From assembly GCA_937934275.1 (NCBI GenBank), contig CALHAM010000029.1:1-55641 (forward strand): a stretch of DNA of 55,641 nucleotides. Reading direction: 5' to 3'. Origin of the DNA: an uncultured Saprospiraceae bacterium (GTDB taxonomy: Bacteria > Bacteroidota > Bacteroidia > Chitinophagales > Saprospiraceae). Made by a program: the position numbers and the translations under genes. Below are positions 34,118-43,053 of the stretch, piece by piece (position 1 is the stretch's first letter; each line of letters opens with the position of its first letter). The notes beneath the pieces were generated by a model, which saw only the letters and a list, made by a program, of their open reading frames with translations, made no database searches and was not told the origin of the DNA.

Positions 34118-34753
34118 TCAGAAATTTAGAAAGGCGCGCATCAATTGCGCCGTATCTACGTGCGGAGGTTTTACAATACCGCGAATGCCGAGAGCCTCTG
34201 CTGCACGTACGTTGACCTCTAAGTCGTCGATGAAAACCGTTTCCTGGGGCAAAAGGCCGGCGTGGTGCAGCACGTATGTGTAAATACGGGTATCGGGTTT
34301 GCGCAAGCCCACTTCGTGAGAATAGTAAACGGCATCGAAATAGCGCTGGCGAAAATCGCTTCGCTGATGTTTTTCTGCCATATATTGGTCGATCCAACGT
34401 GCATGGAGTTCATTGATGTTGCTGAGTAAAAAGAGGCGATAGCGTTCGCGAAGGCGCTCTAGCAAATCGAAATACTCTGCCGGCATTTCGATGAAGATAG
34501 CATTCCAAGCTTCGAGTACCTCTGCTTCGGTGAGCATAGGCTCAGCAGATCGTCGAAGGGCATCTACAAAAAGTTCCGTACTCAAAGCTCCTGTTTCATA
34601 GCGATTGAAGACATCGGCTGCCTGTAATTTGGCTCGGGCAGCCTCGAACTGCCCATCGCCCAGCAATTGGCGAAGGCGCCGCTCTGTAGCGCCCAAGTCC
34701 AGGTGAAAGAGTACATTGCCGAAGTCGAAGATGATGTTGCGAAAATCAGACAT
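34118..34753 (-). CDS. HAD-superfamily phosphatase, YihX/epoxide-hydrolase-N type
   Basis: 211-aa hydrolase. ATG 34753 gives the conserved start MSDFRNIIFDFGNVLF. Motif I is FDFGNV (nucleophile Asp), motif II LLSNINELH, motif III the Lys of GLRKPDTRIY and motif IV FIDDLEVNV, as in HAD-IA variant 3 enzymes such as YihX (glucose-1-phosphate phosphatase). Cytoplasmic. Substrate not deducible. The upstream frame to 34801 shares no family features. Confidence 0.9.
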   Translation of the reverse strand: MSDFRNIIFDFGNVLFHLDLGATERRLRQLLGDGQFEAARAKLQAADVFNRYETGALSTELFVDALRRSAEPMLTEAEVLEAWNAIFIEMPAEYFDLLERLRERYRLFLLSNINELHARWIDQYMAEKHQRSDFRQRYFDAVYYSHEVGLRKPDTRIYTYVLHHAGLLPQETVFIDDLEVNVRAAEALGIRGIVKPPHVDTAQLMRAFLNF

Positions 34754-34904
34754 ATGTTTTGGTTGTTTTTTGGGCAAATATCTACCGTCTGCAAAGGGCA
34801 ATAGGTTAAGGTTTTGTGAGGGGGGCAGAGCTTAGCCAAACGGCAGGTTTAATGTAGGGTTTGTCAACGCCTTGGTTACACCTGCAGCACTCACACGCGA
34901 TCCC

Positions 34905-34912
34905 TATTTTTG
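34905..34912 (+). promoter_or_regulatory. -7 element TATTTTTG for the OmpA-family gene
   Basis: TAnnTTTG match 52 bases before ATG 34965; it supports that ATG, since the longer frame from 34872 would begin upstream of it. No -33 partner seen. Confidence 0.38.
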
Positions 34913-34964
34913 CCACAGCAAATACCCGCTGGGCCAAGGCAATCTACAGAAGATCGATTTTACC

Positions 34965-36593
34965 ATGAGACAGGGCTTCGTTGCAGTAATGTTGTTGTGG
35001 GCTTTCGCTCCTCGGCTTTGCTGTGCGCAAAGCCAAGAGTACGTTTTGGAAAAACTTCCGGAATTTATTAACTCTCCCTACAACGAGATAACGCCAGTTA
35101 TCAGTCGCGATGGAAAGACCCTATTCTTCACTCGGGTGGCTTATCCGGAATTTTGTCGTTATCTCTTTTTAGACAGCATTGACCTACACGAAAAGCTGTC
35201 ACCCGAGCACTACGAGCGCATTCTTCGCAATATTTATACGGAATTAGAGCGAAGGCCCGTCAACCATCCGGCGACTTCGAGTTTTAACCAAGACGTCTGG
35301 ATAGCAGAGGCCGACTCGGTATTTACTTTTTATTTTTTACAGCACCCAGGCCCGCCGCTCAACAGCGCACTCCCCAACAGCATCACGTGCATTACACCCG
35401 ACCCTAACGCCTTTTACTGCATCAATCAATTTTCACCTAAAGGCGACATGACGCGCGGTTTTTCTATTATTCGACGTACCGACAGCATTTGGCATTTTCC
35501 AGAACCTATTGAGATTGCGGAATACTACACCATAACCTCAGAGGTTAACTTGACTATGAGTTTTGACGGCAAGGTCCTTATCCTTTCGGCTACTCGACAC
35601 GACTCGCGCGATATGGATCTGTACGTTTGTTTTAAAGAAGGAGAACACCGATGGAGTGCTCCCAAAAACTTAGGCCCTGTAATAAACACGCGCTATCGGG
35701 AAACAACGCCCTTTCTTTCGGAGGACAATCAAACCCTCTTTTTCTCCTCAAATCGGTGGGAAAGCATGGGCGGCAACGATATCTTTATGAGTAAACGCTT
35801 AGACGACACTTGGCAAAATTGGTCGGAGCCTCAGCGAATTACGCCCCCCATCAACTCGCCCGCTGACGATAGCCAGCCCTATTTCAATATGAGCTCCGGC
35901 TACCTGTATTTCACCTCTACGCGCGACGGCAACAGCGACATTTTTCGCGTTCGCATTGCTCCACCACAACCTACCGAGCGCATCATACACGGCCGCATCC
36001 TACACCGAAAGACGTATCGGCCAGTAACGGGTGCAAGCATTCGATACGGAGCCGAGGGAAGCCCTACTAACACACTATCGGCTACTAATGGTTTCTTTTC
36101 CCTCAAAATCCCACGAGGGGTTGCCTTCACTCTTACCCCTGAAAAAATCGGTTTAAGCGGCACACCAACGACCATTCTCTTTCCCTGGAACCATTACTAT
36201 TTTCAGGAATTCCATTGGCTTGACCTCTGGATGGACTCCCTGGAGGTGGGCAGTAAAATTGAACTTGCTCCCATTTATTTTAAGCAATCGCTCCCCGTTC
36301 TCTTGGAAACTTCTTATGGCGAACTGGAGCGATTGGCTGACTTGCTCAAAAACAACCCCAACATGAATATCCGCATTGAAGGCCACACCGACAATGTAGG
36401 GCGCCCAGAAGACCTTCAGCGCCTATCGGAGCAGCGCGCTCAGGCCATCCGCGATTTCCTCGTATCGCGCAGCATCGCACCCGAGCGCATCGAAAGCATC
36501 GGCTTCGGCGCCTCGCGCCCCGTCAACGACAACAGTACAGAGGAGCTCCGCGCTCAAAACAGACGCGTAGAAATTCGAGTGACGCGCCTATGA
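34965..36593 (+). CDS. OmpA-family protein with PD40 repeats
   Basis: 542 aa. ATG 34965 opens a signal peptide (FVAVMLLWAFAPRLCCAQ). WD40-like PD40 repeats follow (ITPVISRDGKTLFFTR, TPFLSEDNQTLFFSSNR, YLYFTSTRDGNSDIF), then a CarboxypepD_reg-like domain (IHGRILHRKTYRPVTGASI). A C-terminal OmpA peptidoglycan-binding domain (IRIEGHTDNVGRPEDLQRLS, GFGASRP, RAQNRRVEIRV) is the end. It should sit in the periplasm bound to peptidoglycan. The same layout is seen in PorE-like T9SS components and in many paralogues, so a role in the T9SS is possible but not shown. A parS-like site lies four bases after the stop. Confidence 0.88.
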   Translation: MRQGFVAVMLLWAFAPRLCCAQSQEYVLEKLPEFINSPYNEITPVISRDGKTLFFTRVAYPEFCRYLFLDSIDLHEKLSPEHYERILRNIYTELERRPVNHPATSSFNQDVWIAEADSVFTFYFLQHPGPPLNSALPNSITCITPDPNAFYCINQFSPKGDMTRGFSIIRRTDSIWHFPEPIEIAEYYTITSEVNLTMSFDGKVLILSATRHDSRDMDLYVCFKEGEHRWSAPKNLGPVINTRYRETTPFLSEDNQTLFFSSNRWESMGGNDIFMSKRLDDTWQNWSEPQRITPPINSPADDSQPYFNMSSGYLYFTSTRDGNSDIFRVRIAPPQPTERIIHGRILHRKTYRPVTGASIRYGAEGSPTNTLSATNGFFSLKIPRGVAFTLTPEKIGLSGTPTTILFPWNHYYFQEFHWLDLWMDSLEVGSKIELAPIYFKQSLPVLLETSYGELERLADLLKNNPNMNIRIEGHTDNVGRPEDLQRLSEQRAQAIRDFLVSRSIAPERIESIGFGASRPVNDNSTEELRAQNRRVEIRVTRL

Positions 36594-36597
36594 TTTA

Positions 36598-36613
36598 GGT
36601 TTCACGTGGAACA
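36598..36613. promoter_or_regulatory. parS: Candidate parS site 1 (ParB-binding)
   Basis: The 16-mer ggtttcacgtggaaca matches the near-universal parS consensus TGTTYCACGTGRAACA at 15 of 16 positions, failing only at the first base. It lies between the OmpA gene stop and the thrC start. The window encodes its own parA-parB. The call is from motif; binding is not shown. Confidence 0.75.
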
Positions 36614-36652
36614 TTGACGCTTTTTCGATCCATTGACTTTTTGTTTTTGTTC

Positions 36653-37960
36653 ATGCAACTATATAGCACCAACAACCCCAGCTTACGCGCTACCTTCCAG
36701 GAAGCTCTTTTTCAAGGTTTACCGCCCGATAATGGCCTTTACATGCCTGTGCGCATTCCTCGCATGCATGAAAGCTTCCTCCGAGAATTGCCTAAATTAT
36801 CTTTTAGCGAAATCGCCTACCTCCTCGCTGAAGCATTGATGGGCGACGAGATTGCTCCCGACACTCTACGCAAAATCATCCATCGGACCATTACCTTTCC
36901 GGCTCCAGTAGTCGCTTTAGACGAACAAACGGGCATTTTAGAACTCTTCCACGGCCCCTCTCTAGCGTTTAAAGACTTTGGCGCTCGCTTTATGGCGCAG
37001 ATTATGGCGCATTTCAACGACGATCCGTCCCGCGATTTAATCATCTTAGTAGCTACCTCAGGCGATACTGGTGGCGCCGTAGCGGCCGGCTTTTATAAAA
37101 CTCCCGGTATCCGAGTCGTTATCCTCTATCCTTCTGGAAAAGTTAGCCCGTTACAAGAAAAACAACTCACTACCCTCGGGCACAACATCACAGCCATAGA
37201 AGTAAAGGGTTCCTTTGACGATTGCCAAGATTTAATCAAAAAAGCCTTTCTAGACGAAAACCTTCGCCAAAGGCTGCGCCTGAGCTCTGCCAATAGCATA
37301 AACATTGCTCGACTGTTGCCGCAGATTTTTTACTATTGGGAAGCCTACAAACAAGTGCAACACCTCGGCCTACCCATCGTCTTCTCTGTGCCCTCCGGCA
37401 ACTTTGGCAACCTAACGGCCGGCCTCTTAGCCCAACAAATGGGTCTGCCCGCCCAACATTTTCTCGCCGCCACAAACGTCAACGATACCGTTCCGAGGTA
37501 CCTGAAGTATGGTCACTTCGAACCCAAACCCTCCGTACGCACCCTCTCCAATGCCATGGACGTTGGCAGCCCTTCCAACTTCGCCCGAATATTGCAACTG
37601 TATAGTTCCACGTGGAACATTGTGCGCGCGCACATCTCCGGTTTTGCCTTCGACGACGAACAAACCCAAGCCGCCATGCGGGCCGTATATGCCGACCACC
37701 AATATGTACTCGACCCACATACGGCCGTCGGATATTTAGCCTGGAAAGCCTACCAAAGCCAACAGCCTATCCGCGCTTTCGGTATCATCTTAGGCACAGC
37801 ACATCCTGCTAAATTCCAAGAAGATGTGAGTAAAATACTGAGGACAGACCTACCTCTCCCTCAACCCCTTGAACAATTGCTCAAACAACCTAAAAGCGCT
37901 ACCCCTATGCCAGTAGACTACGCTCTCTTCCGAAAGTGGCTTTCCAATACTTTTGGATAA
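36653..37960 (+). CDS. thrC: Threonine synthase
   Basis: PLP enzyme converting O-phospho-L-homoserine to L-threonine. ATG 36653 (MQLYSTNNPSLRATF) is the family start; an upstream TTG at 36614 overlaps the parS region and is less likely. The PLP-binding Lys107 lies in HGPSLAFKDFGARF, and the phosphate loop in SGDTGGAVAAGF; SVPSGNFGNLTAGLLA is also conserved. 435 aa fits the type 1 enzyme. Cytoplasmic. The coding sequence contains a second parS-like site at 37604, read as S-S-T-W-N. It converges on the hydrolase gene with eight bases between stops. Confidence 0.93.
   Translation: MQLYSTNNPSLRATFQEALFQGLPPDNGLYMPVRIPRMHESFLRELPKLSFSEIAYLLAEALMGDEIAPDTLRKIIHRTITFPAPVVALDEQTGILELFHGPSLAFKDFGARFMAQIMAHFNDDPSRDLIILVATSGDTGGAVAAGFYKTPGIRVVILYPSGKVSPLQEKQLTTLGHNITAIEVKGSFDDCQDLIKKAFLDENLRQRLRLSSANSINIARLLPQIFYYWEAYKQVQHLGLPIVFSVPSGNFGNLTAGLLAQQMGLPAQHFLAATNVNDTVPRYLKYGHFEPKPSVRTLSNAMDVGSPSNFARILQLYSSTWNIVRAHISGFAFDDEQTQAAMRAVYADHQYVLDPHTAVGYLAWKAYQSQQPIRAFGIILGTAHPAKFQEDVSKILRTDLPLPQPLEQLLKQPKSATPMPVDYALFRKWLSNTFG
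37604..37619. promoter_or_regulatory. parS: Candidate parS site 2 inside thrC
   Basis: The 16-mer agttccacgtggaaca matches TGTTCCACGTGGAACA at 15 of 16 positions, failing only at the first base. It is 1,006 bases from site 1 and embedded in thrC codons. Two such matches 1 kb apart, and no others of this quality seen in 55 kb, argue against chance. Confidence 0.8.
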
Positions 37961-37968
37961 GAGGGGCA

Positions 37969-38763
37969 TCAAGCTTTAATCGCCAAATGCCTATCCGAGG
38001 TAACTGGAATCTCTTTCAGAAAAGTGGCTAATATCTCATTAAACTCCTCCGGGCGCTCCATCATAGGAGCATGGCCACATTGATCTAAGAAATACAACTT
38101 CGAGTTCTTGATCAACTCATGAAATTTCTCTGCCACGAAAGGTGGAGTTACTGCATCCTGCTTCCCCCATACCAATAGGGTAGGTGCCTCAATCTTATGT
38201 ATCTTATCGGCTAAATTGTGCCGAACGGCAGACTTAGCCGTCATCACCACGCGCAACCCTTTCGAGCGATCGTTAACGATATTGAACACTTCATCGACCA
38301 ATTCTTTCGTCGCCACTTTCGGGTCATAGAAGGTGTCGGCGGTTTTTTTCTTGATGTAATCGTAATCGCCTCGCTTAGGAAATGCACTGCCAAAAGCGCT
38401 CTCAAAGAGGCCCGAACTGCCCGTAAGGGTTATCGAGGCAATGCGTTCTGGATGAGCTAAAGCATACAGCAATGCAATGTGACCTCCCAGCGAGTTCCCT
38501 AATAAGTGTACTTTTTCGAAACCCTTATGCTCCACAAATCGCGTAACAAAATCCACTAACCCCGATACGGATACCTCTAAAATGGGCATCTCGTATATAG
38601 GAAGCATTGGAATGACGACATTATACTCTTTTGAGAAGCGCTTGTACAGCGCTTCAAAATTGCTTAAGGCGCCAAAAAGCCCGTGTAATAACAGCAAAAC
38701 TTCGCCATCGACGCCAGACTCAATGTACTTAAAACCGCTTTCTTCTTTAACAGAAACCGTCAT
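37969..38763 (-). CDS. Alpha/beta-fold hydrolase
   Basis: 264-aa serine hydrolase. The oxyanion strand is LLLLHGLFGALSNF (from residue 23), the nucleophile Ser91 is in LLGNSLGGHIALL, the acid is likely the Asp of WGKQDAVTPP and the base the His of CGHAPMMERPEEF. No signal peptide: cytoplasmic. The closest look is to MhpC/BioH-like esterases and C-C hydrolases, but the substrate cannot be named. A TATTTTTG promoter element lies 30-37 bases before the ATG. Confidence 0.9.
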   Translation of the reverse strand: MTVSVKEESGFKYIESGVDGEVLLLLHGLFGALSNFEALYKRFSKEYNVVIPMLPIYEMPILEVSVSGLVDFVTRFVEHKGFEKVHLLGNSLGGHIALLYALAHPERIASITLTGSSGLFESAFGSAFPKRGDYDYIKKKTADTFYDPKVATKELVDEVFNIVNDRSKGLRVVMTAKSAVRHNLADKIHKIEAPTLLVWGKQDAVTPPFVAEKFHELIKNSKLYFLDQCGHAPMMERPEEFNEILATFLKEIPVTSDRHLAIKA

Positions 38764-38792
38764 CGTATTAAAAAAACGCTAAAGCCTACCGG

Positions 38793-38800
38793 CAAAAATA
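38793..38800 (-). promoter_or_regulatory. -7 element TATTTTTG for the alpha/beta hydrolase gene
   Basis: TAnnTTTG match 30-37 bases before the ATG, same octamer as before the S4-domain gene. No -33 element at normal spacing. Confidence 0.4.
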
Positions 38801-38868
38801 GAGCTTATATTCAACTCATAAACATACTCGCCCTTAAGGGCTTATTCCGCTTTCCTAATTCTTAGGCT

Positions 38869-39987
38869 TTAAGCAAGTCGTTTTGCAGAATTTCTAAAGT
38901 CTAACTTTTCCATTTCCGAGGAGTTCCGGAACATCATGTGCATGACCCAAACGACAAGACCGAGTAGGATGACCGCACCCATTTGGTGTAAGACGCCCAA
39001 CAAGACAGGAATGCTTCCTTGACAATTTAGAAGGGTAACAATACCCAACAACACTTGTAAAAGCAGCATTCCTGCAAAGGCCACACTGCTCCGACGCAAA
39101 AGTGCAGTTTGAGCTTGCCGCCAAAATTGGATTGCTGCGTATAGCCCGATGAGCGTGAGCAAATACGCCGTATTCCGGTGCAAAAATTGAATCAGCGCTG
39201 GCATAAAGGGATTAGAGTCGTAATGGGTGAAACTGTCCCAGTTCCAATACGACGCCTCTCGTAAAACAGCCGGCAAATACACTCCATGCATATCGGGCCA
39301 AGTCGGAAAAAATAGCCCAGCTTTCGCTCCCGACATCATGGCGCCCAAAGCAATCTGAAAAAACGATATGCCCAACAAGGCATAGCTCATCGTTTTCCAG
39401 GTACTCGTGTAGCCCTTATCCCTCGGTATAGCATAGGTGGAGAACACCGTCCACAATAAGTAAGAAAAAATGAGCAAAGCCATACACAAGTGTAGGGTGA
39501 GGTTGTAGGCATTTACCCAAGGCCTATGGATAAGCCCACTGGCTACCATAATCCATCCGAAAAAGCCCTCTAAACCCGCTAACAAGACAACAAACGTTAG
39601 TTGCCTGAGCAACCGCTTAGAAAGCATACCTTTCTTCCAGAAGATCCCGAAGGGGATGATGAAAACGAAAAACATCAACCGCGCCCAAAGGCGGTGGAAA
39701 TACTCCCAAAAGTAGATAAACTTGAACTCCGCCATGCTCATCCCCTGGTTGATTTGGGCATATTGCGGCGTTGCTTTGTACAGGTCGAAAGCCTCTTCCC
39801 AGGCCTGCTCACTAAATGGAGGAAGAGTGCCCGTAACGACCTCCCAGCGTGTGATGCTCAGCCCACTACCGGTTAGGCGCGTTACTCCTCCAATAATTAC
39901 TTGCAGAAAAACCATGGCAACGCCAATCCATAGCCAAATGCGCACAGCACGCGCCACTTGAGTGTTGTCTTTTACGCTTTCCAACAT
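38869..39987 (-). CDS. ctaA: Heme A synthase (COX15/CtaA family)
   Basis: Inner-membrane enzyme that oxidises heme O to heme A for aa3-type cytochrome oxidase. 372 aa with about eight hydrophobic helices. Family marks: IIGGVTRLTGSGLSITRWEVVTG in pieces (GGVTRLTGSGLSI), FIYFWEYFHRLWARL with conserved His, VASGLIHRPWVNAYNLTLHL with a further His, and FLHRNTAYLL near the C-terminus with the last His ligand. No ctaB or cox genes are adjacent. It faces away from the candidate origin gap. Confidence 0.93.
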   Translation of the reverse strand: MLESVKDNTQVARAVRIWLWIGVAMVFLQVIIGGVTRLTGSGLSITRWEVVTGTLPPFSEQAWEEAFDLYKATPQYAQINQGMSMAEFKFIYFWEYFHRLWARLMFFVFIIPFGIFWKKGMLSKRLLRQLTFVVLLAGLEGFFGWIMVASGLIHRPWVNAYNLTLHLCMALLIFSYLLWTVFSTYAIPRDKGYTSTWKTMSYALLGISFFQIALGAMMSGAKAGLFFPTWPDMHGVYLPAVLREASYWNWDSFTHYDSNPFMPALIQFLHRNTAYLLTLIGLYAAIQFWRQAQTALLRRSSVAFAGMLLLQVLLGIVTLLNCQGSIPVLLGVLHQMGAVILLGLVVWVMHMMFRNSSEMEKLDFRNSAKRLA

Positions 39988-40464
39988 GATGCGGTATTAA
40001 CCGTAGAGATGAAAAAATGACTGCCTTTAGAACACGCCTGTAAACACTCTAATCAGCCGTTTGGATGCAGCATTTTTTCCACACCGCTAATGGTTGCTGA
40101 AGGTGAAAATATTTTTTTATTCAAAAAAATTCATCGCGCATCATAGGGGCTGTGCATTTGTGGATTTTAACGCAATCGAAAAACTCGGCGGGCTTCTTCC
40201 ATAGCGCCAATAGAGTTTTTCACGTGCCTATGAGTTAACATTGGCTTAATAACCAGCAGGTTTTGTCGGTATCCACACCAATGTGCAAAAGCCACTGGCT
40301 TTATTCTGTGAGTCTTTTCTTCCGTCCATCCCGTGTGGGGATTGCTCAGTAGAAAGCGAGTTATCTTTAAGTAGCTGCGGAGAACACCTTCGGTGGAAGC
40401 AATGCCCATGCCTTGGTGTGGGAAACTATAGCCTTAGCTCATTCTCTTATTCACAGTAAAGTGT
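39988..40464. other. oriC: Candidate chromosome origin (oriC): gene-free gap with DnaA-box-like cluster and A/T run
   Basis: This 477-bp gap between ctaA and feoB holds DnaA-box-like 9-mers (consensus TTATNCACA): TTATTCACA at 40447 (9/9), and 8/9 matches TTTTCCACA at 40075, GTATCCACA at 40269 and TTTTGCACA (minus strand) at 40282-40290. Weaker ones are at 40151-40159, 40159-40167 and near 40416. By a simple uniform-base estimate about 0.4 matches with at most one mismatch are expected in this length; four are seen. A/T-rich bases 40106-40133 could be an unwinding element. The parS-like sites are 2.5-3.5 kb away. No dnaA is adjacent, which is normal in this phylum. Inference only. Confidence 0.42.
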
Positions 40465-42624
40465 TTAAACAAACAAGTTATAGACAACCCACGCACCTGC
40501 GTAAGCCATGAGGGTCATGAAGGCAAATTGGAGCAGTGGCCATTTCCACGAACCTGTTTCGCGGCGCACCACAGCCAAGGTACTCGCGCATTGCATAGCT
40601 AAGGCATAGAATACCAACAAAGAAAGGGCAGTGGCCAAAGTATACACGGGTTTTCCCGAGTCAGTAAACTTCTCTGCTTGCATGCGTTGGCGAAGCGTCG
40701 CCTTAGTTTCGTTTTCATCGGCGTCGGTGATGTCTTTTTCCGCATCTCCTAACTGATACAAAACGGCTAAGGTGCCGGCAAAGACTTCGCGAGCAGCAAA
40801 TGAAGTAAACAGAGCAATGCCAATTTTCCAATCGTATCCCAGCGGGCGAATGAGAGGCTCGAAGATTTTACCTATCCGACCTGCGTAGGAAGCTTCTAAT
40901 TGGTAGGCCGCTACTAAATTCTCGGTTTCTTCAGGGGAAAGTTGTCGGCTCAAAGCCTCTAAGCGCGCGTTGACCTCAGCGCTGGGCAAACTATCGCCCG
41001 GTCCGAAACTGGCCAACCCCCATAGCGTTATCGAAATGATTAAAATAATACGCCCAGCTCCGAAGATAAACGCCGAAACTTTTTCCCACACCGTCAGCCA
41101 CAGATTGGGCCAATGCGGCAATCGGTAAACAGGAAGCTCTAATGCTAAATAGGACAGTTCGCGAGTACGCATGATTTTCTTCAAAACATACCCTGTGCCC
41201 AAAGCTGCCACTATCCCAAGGACATACATCCCAGCGAAGATGAGACTCTGGAGCGAGAGGAAACCCAAGATCTTTTTAGAAGGGACAACCAACCCGATAA
41301 GAATGACGTATACCGGAATGCGTGCACTGCAGGTAATGAAGGGCGTCACCAAGATGGTAATGAGCCGCTCCTTCCAATTGCCGATCGTTCGGCTGCTCAT
41401 GATGGCTGGCACGGCGCAAGCCCCTCCACTAATGAGCGAGACCATGCTCCGGCCACCCATCCCAAATCGGCGCATGAATCGGTCGAACATGAAAACCACG
41501 CGGGCCATGTAGCCAACCTCTTCTAGCAGGGTGATGAGAAAGAAAAGAATGGCAATTTGGGGCACGAAGACAAGAATGCCGCTAAGACCGGTTACAATGC
41601 CATCGGTCAATAGCTGGGTCGTCCAGTGTTCGGGCAGGTTGGCTTTGAGGGCACTGCTCAACCAGCCAAATGACGACTCAATGAAGTCCATCGGAACAGA
41701 ACTCCAGTCGTAAATGGCCTGAAAGACCAGTAACATAATAAGGGCAAAGATCACTGGACCGAACCAACGATGCGTGAGTACGACGTCGATGCGGTCAGTA
41801 ATTGTACTCGGAAAACGCGGTGGAAATTGAACGGTTGCCTGCACGATAGGCGTAAATCGGTCGTATCGTTCCAAGGTTTCGTCCACCTGTCGTTTTAAGG
41901 AGTTAAACTGCTTGTCAAACACAATGGCGCCAATGGTCTGACGTATGGGCGCTGGCAACTTAGGCAACCACGAATAATGGTGAGCCAGCAACAGTGACCG
42001 ATAAGAATTGTCGGTTCCGGCGTTTATTCGAATGGCCTCTGAGACGTTTTTTTCCTGTTCGTTCAGCGAGTAAAAACCCTTGTGAGGAGGCCGGTTGCCT
42101 TCCAGCAACTTCTCTATTTCTGAAAGAAGCTTAGAGACATTCTCTCCGGTTCGGCTGCTGAGCAATACCACAGGAATGCCTAGTTTTTCTGCAAGTTTCA
42201 CCGTATTGACTTTCAGACCGATCGTTTCTGCCGCATCTGCCATGTTGAGTGCTAGCAAAATGGGAAGGTCTAAATCCAACAGCTGAGTGAGCAACAACAG
42301 ATGCTTTTCTAGGTGGGTAACGTCGGCCACGTACACTACGACATCGGGGTAGTTAGGGTCAGAGGGGTCGCTAAAAACTGACGCTACAATGCGCTCATCG
42401 GCAGACGTAGGATATAAACTGTAGGCACCGGGTAAATCGGTCAGCTCTACTTCTCTTCCACTAGGTAGCCGAAAACGCCCCTTTTTTATATCAACCGTGA
42501 CGCCGGGAAAATTGCCCGTCTTTTGCCTTAGACCCGTTAGCAGATTGAATAAAGTAGATTTGCCGCTATTCGGATTGCCCACCAGTGCAATATTAGGCAT
42601 CCGAGGCACCTGTATTGCATTCAT
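40465..42624 (-). CDS. feoB: Ferrous iron transporter FeoB
   Basis: Inner-membrane Fe(II) importer with an N-terminal G domain. G1 is GNPNSGKSTLFN, G2 FPGVTVDIKKG, G3 DLPGAYSL and G4 NMAD, followed by a GDI-like helical part. The membrane region starts near residue 290 and carries two inverted Gate motifs (FVPQIAILFFLITLLEEVGY; ITCSARIPVYVILIG). 719 aa is typical. The start overlaps the feoA stop by four bases (ATGA), giving a coupled feoAB operon. No Fur box was recognised. Its stop borders the candidate origin gap. Confidence 0.96.
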   Translation of the reverse strand: MNAIQVPRMPNIALVGNPNSGKSTLFNLLTGLRQKTGNFPGVTVDIKKGRFRLPSGREVELTDLPGAYSLYPTSADERIVASVFSDPSDPNYPDVVVYVADVTHLEKHLLLLTQLLDLDLPILLALNMADAAETIGLKVNTVKLAEKLGIPVVLLSSRTGENVSKLLSEIEKLLEGNRPPHKGFYSLNEQEKNVSEAIRINAGTDNSYRSLLLAHHYSWLPKLPAPIRQTIGAIVFDKQFNSLKRQVDETLERYDRFTPIVQATVQFPPRFPSTITDRIDVVLTHRWFGPVIFALIMLLVFQAIYDWSSVPMDFIESSFGWLSSALKANLPEHWTTQLLTDGIVTGLSGILVFVPQIAILFFLITLLEEVGYMARVVFMFDRFMRRFGMGGRSMVSLISGGACAVPAIMSSRTIGNWKERLITILVTPFITCSARIPVYVILIGLVVPSKKILGFLSLQSLIFAGMYVLGIVAALGTGYVLKKIMRTRELSYLALELPVYRLPHWPNLWLTVWEKVSAFIFGAGRIILIISITLWGLASFGPGDSLPSAEVNARLEALSRQLSPEETENLVAAYQLEASYAGRIGKIFEPLIRPLGYDWKIGIALFTSFAAREVFAGTLAVLYQLGDAEKDITDADENETKATLRQRMQAEKFTDSGKPVYTLATALSLLVFYALAMQCASTLAVVRRETGSWKWPLLQFAFMTLMAYAGAWVVYNLFV

Positions 42625-42854
42625 GCGTCTACCAATATGCTTTGGGCTTCCTCTTTGCGCAAGGCCAAACGGACGCCGTCTGCCTTAATATAGTAGGTGT
42701 GGCCGAAGGGCGCTCGCCGAATCATTTCTATGAGTGTGCCCGGCAGTAGACCCATTGCCGTTAAGCGGCTGGCTAAGAAAGGGTCCTCGATGCGCAGCGC
42801 TCGCGCACACTCGCGTACTTTTAAGTTTTCTACCGTTCTATACCTCCTAAGCAT
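42621..42854 (-). CDS. feoA: FeoA-domain protein
   Basis: 77-aa SH3-like cytoplasmic protein required for FeoB function. Conserved pattern: AL(R)IEDPFLASRLTAMGLLPGTLIEMIR, seen in pieces as RLTAMGLLPGTLIEMI, then PFGHTYYIKADGVRLALRKE. The four-base overlap with feoB implies translational coupling. A TACCTTTG promoter element lies 34-41 bases before the ATG. Confidence 0.94.
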   Translation of the reverse strand: MLRRYRTVENLKVRECARALRIEDPFLASRLTAMGLLPGTLIEMIRRAPFGHTYYIKADGVRLALRKEEAQSILVDA

Positions 42855-42887
42855 AAAGCGGAATATTTAGACAAAATCCAAACACCA

Positions 42888-42895
42888 CAAAGGTA
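42888..42895 (-). promoter_or_regulatory. -7 element TACCTTTG for feoAB
   Basis: TAnnTTTG match 34-41 bases before the feoA ATG, identical to the ompH boxes. The -33 motif is not obvious and no Fur operator is recognised. Confidence 0.42.
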
Positions 42896-43053
42896 GGCAT
42901 TGTTTGCTCTCCGTTAGAGTTCACCTTCGGTTATCCTTACCGAATTTTGACAATAAGCCCTTCCTCTCCTCTGGGGGCAAAGTAAGCGCACTGAGCCTTC
43001 CAGATTTTATCCTTTTTGTCAATGGCGAGGCTGACGTTCGTCAGGCTTGGGTA

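Noticed and set aside
40167-40409. 80-aa minus-strand open frame in the ctaA-feoB gap
   Set aside because: No family, signal peptide or promoter is recognised. It overlaps several DnaA-box-like motifs, and codon use gives no strong support; it is more likely chance in the candidate origin gap.
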